Shown here: piece by piece, positions 7,601 to 7,978 of the stretch
How positions within the stretch are numbered: the stretch's first letter is position 1
Layout of the letters: the number at the start of each line of letters is the position of its first letter
From: an uncultured Clostridia bacterium
Lineage (GTDB): Bacteria; Bacillota; Clostridia; Christensenellales; Borkfalkiaceae
Reading direction: 5' to 3'
DNA: 7,978 nucleotides
NCBI GenBank assembly: GCA_944369635.1
Contig: CALVXL010000040.1
Span: 1 to 7,978, forward strand
Notes under the pieces: generated by a model
Databases searched by the model: none
The model's input: the letters and a program-made list of their open reading frames with translations, nothing else
Told to the model about the DNA's origin: nothing
Position numbers and translations under genes: made by a program

Positions 7601-7831
7601 ATCCGAATCCAGCGGAAGGGTTTCAATCGTACCGTCGCTGTATTCCAACGTCAGAACGCCTTCAGACAGATCCAGATCCTGCCCCTGCACATAATTCAGG
7701 CGAGGCATATCGTTTCTTCCGATAGAAACCGAATTTAAGGATTTACCGCCGCAAGCAGTCAGTATAAACATTGCGGAAATTGCCAGCACTGCCGACAGAA
7801 TCGTCAAAAACAAACCATTTCTCTTTTTCAT
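4658..7831 (-). CDS. Large surface lipoprotein with Ig-like repeats and a helical region of unknown function
   Basis: A 1057-residue protein beginning with a lipoprotein signal peptide: MKKRN, a hydrophobic core, then the lipobox LTAC with C27 as lipidation site, followed by GG. Three beta-rich modules resembling bacterial Ig-like group 3 (Big_3) domains follow, at about 31-112, 113-191 and 192-277. The first two show Y-V-x-G near the start and a T-V-x-Y strand late in the module; the third is more diverged. The rest (about 278-1057) is acidic, rich in Tyr, Leu, Ala and Glu, and looks mostly helical. I recognise no enzyme motif in it. A loose motif, L-S-x-x-E followed by an aromatic-rich helix, recurs near 317, 660, 705, 939 and 1028. 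The ATG at 7829-7831 has AGGGA 5 bases upstream. The protein is probably anchored to the outer face of the membrane; adhesion, scaffolding or ligand binding are guesses. It follows a surface-protein gene by 18 bases and likely shares its transcript. Confidence 0.9.
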   Translation of the reverse strand: MKKRNGLFLTILSAVLAISAMFILTACGGKSLNSVSIGRNDMPRLNYVQGQDLDLSEGVLTLEYSDGTIETLPLDSDEISVSGYDANLTGKQTVTVSYKDVATSFEVSVIARVTVVNAQTVYYVGETLDTSKGSISVANDDASTYQVYFSDASISFQGFDSSKATDKQTITVIYTKDGTEYKGSFDITVYTTDNAKLTPFIKTSYYTHEKFRMNGAYITYSNGNPSQNKNIPVTEDMISGIDFSLVNETNSPMEQTGVVTYGGREYPFTITVTYSEVTRLQRMLEEYDFSWTGPEIPVVDETQGLRAEDCVELYLTLSDSEREYVDAATIETAIRTAIAYSYGLWNADLQSCDESFSIDADGLVYHLSSYEAAKADAVTVSDDTAAINTEVDFLKDMIREFGEVTIGGVKAAEYLSAVSVYADDREQLSDLLAFSAELYETLIEVPENWSDLSAYGADIDKVKELVTEGTFGSAEYRNVFAQVSYWRKNNDLFDIVYNYYYQKEDDASIEQMKNIILPAKLNDLYQNIVYAISEYSAIYVGTGSGYSSDSTFMVYYYQNACDIASDIEANGSDWLKDLYNSLAFDNLLISAEGDPLPATFADLFTFVEFSPYGYYDLLGGVVDDSALVSVWKTYLELLDATTQEEAGEKIKAFIDEFAALSPARQKSFLYSVNVYYDGYEKPALDTDGNYTYLVRILTTYYTEVLSEEEFEAFRNLLLTMESYSGIGENVAYAKDFLYYVSEMQADYEKLEDKKAFDDNFGKYYQKYVALAALYNEDGTLKEDFVIGAEWQQVFDEIVKEIDRMIDVDKLIWETDETVVQQAYIRLFASYEKVRSLVDSIFANAPEEVKSAYYQQTMLFDGKNEWTLDYALNMFAEPIAVMHYNSLMFADASLWELVGNDAALRQFIEDALPIVWTEETDETTMAAADVVAVMKKYLTLSDMEKILFLQLQGIDENHVYYYDGIAAVFAKVFSGNEKLTAALDALLNAEGASVNYVFATTQGTAEDVSTALEALRTAMSELDTALAALSETELAQFNGYFAEILSYYESAYDLIPEA

Positions 7832-7849
7832 ATATATCCCTGAGCCTCA

Positions 7850-7978
7850 TTAATTATTTACTTGCTCTGCCCACACGGCATAAAACGTAGTTCCGTCCGC
7901 CGCGACAGAAAGTTCGCCTATAGAAACCTCCGCTTCGCCGTCTTCCGTTCTGCTCCATCCGACGAAAATATACCCGGG
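7850..7978 (-). CDS. C-terminal end of a surface protein with a Listeria-Bacteroides (InlB B-type) repeat, partial
   Basis: The minus frame is open from the window edge (7978) to TAA at 7852-7850, giving the last 42 residues of a protein whose start lies outside. The segment PGYIFVGWSRTEDGEAEV, followed about 15 residues later by FYAVW, is the typical end of a Listeria-Bacteroides repeat (Flg_new, PF09479; G-Y-x-F-x-G-W ... Y-A-x-W). These small beta-grasp modules occur in tandem in secreted or wall-bound proteins of Gram-positive bacteria. After the repeat only AEQVNN remains, so there is no LPXTG or membrane anchor at this end, and any attachment must be elsewhere in the protein. The stop lies 18 bases before the lipoprotein ATG with no terminator between, which suggests one operon. 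Confidence 0.82.
   Translation of the reverse strand, partial: PGYIFVGWSRTEDGEAEVSIGELSVAADGTTFYAVWAEQVNN

Noticed and set aside
1..7978. Defence system, toxin-antitoxin pair, phage or CRISPR content
   Set aside because: All coding space is accounted for by repair, transport, hydrolase and surface genes. No nuclease, integrase, short paired ORFs or spaced repeats were seen.

Overview
The window looks like chromosomal DNA of a low-to-moderate-GC Gram-positive bacterium (Bacillota, most likely class Clostridia, perhaps an uncultured gut lineage). This is an inference from AGGAGG-type ribosome binding sites, consensus sigma-A promoter boxes, U-tract terminators, a Gram-positive lipoprotein with Ig-like domains, and a Listeria-Bacteroides repeat protein. 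I see no mobile element, CRISPR array, tRNA or rRNA.

Layout. Bases 1-528 (+) hold the C-terminal part of the DNA-repair glycosylase MutY. It converges on a P2-type cation-transporting ATPase (555-3233, -). The two genes share one bidirectional terminator hairpin, whose stem contains both stop codons. Upstream of the ATPase is a leader of about 200 nt (about 3234-3431, -), driven by a near-perfect sigma-A promoter (3438-3466). The leader carries what I recognise as a yybP-ykoY family Mn2+ riboswitch aptamer (3331-3420), followed by an intrinsic terminator (3262-3293). A near-identical 12-nt direct repeat lies in the aptamer/expression-platform junction and in the terminator arm. A single complementary segment between the copies can pair with either one. 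This gives an explicit model for Mn2+-dependent antitermination and points to Mn2+ export as the ATPase's job. Upstream of the promoter are a 17-bp tandem repeat and an inverted repeat that reaches into the -35 box.

Next on the minus strand are an SGNH/GDSL hydrolase without a signal peptide (3533-4558), a strong terminator (4605-4648), a 1057-residue lipoprotein with three N-terminal Ig-like modules and a large helical region of unknown function (4658-7831), and, 17 nt upstream of it, the last 42 codons of a surface protein ending in a Listeria-Bacteroides (InlB B-type) repeat (7850-7978). The last two genes are probably co-transcribed as a cell-surface pair.

The best-supported system is the metal-homeostasis unit of promoter, Mn2+ riboswitch, tandem-repeat attenuator and P-type ATPase. 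The least explained object is the helical region of the lipoprotein, which carries a degenerate recurring motif.
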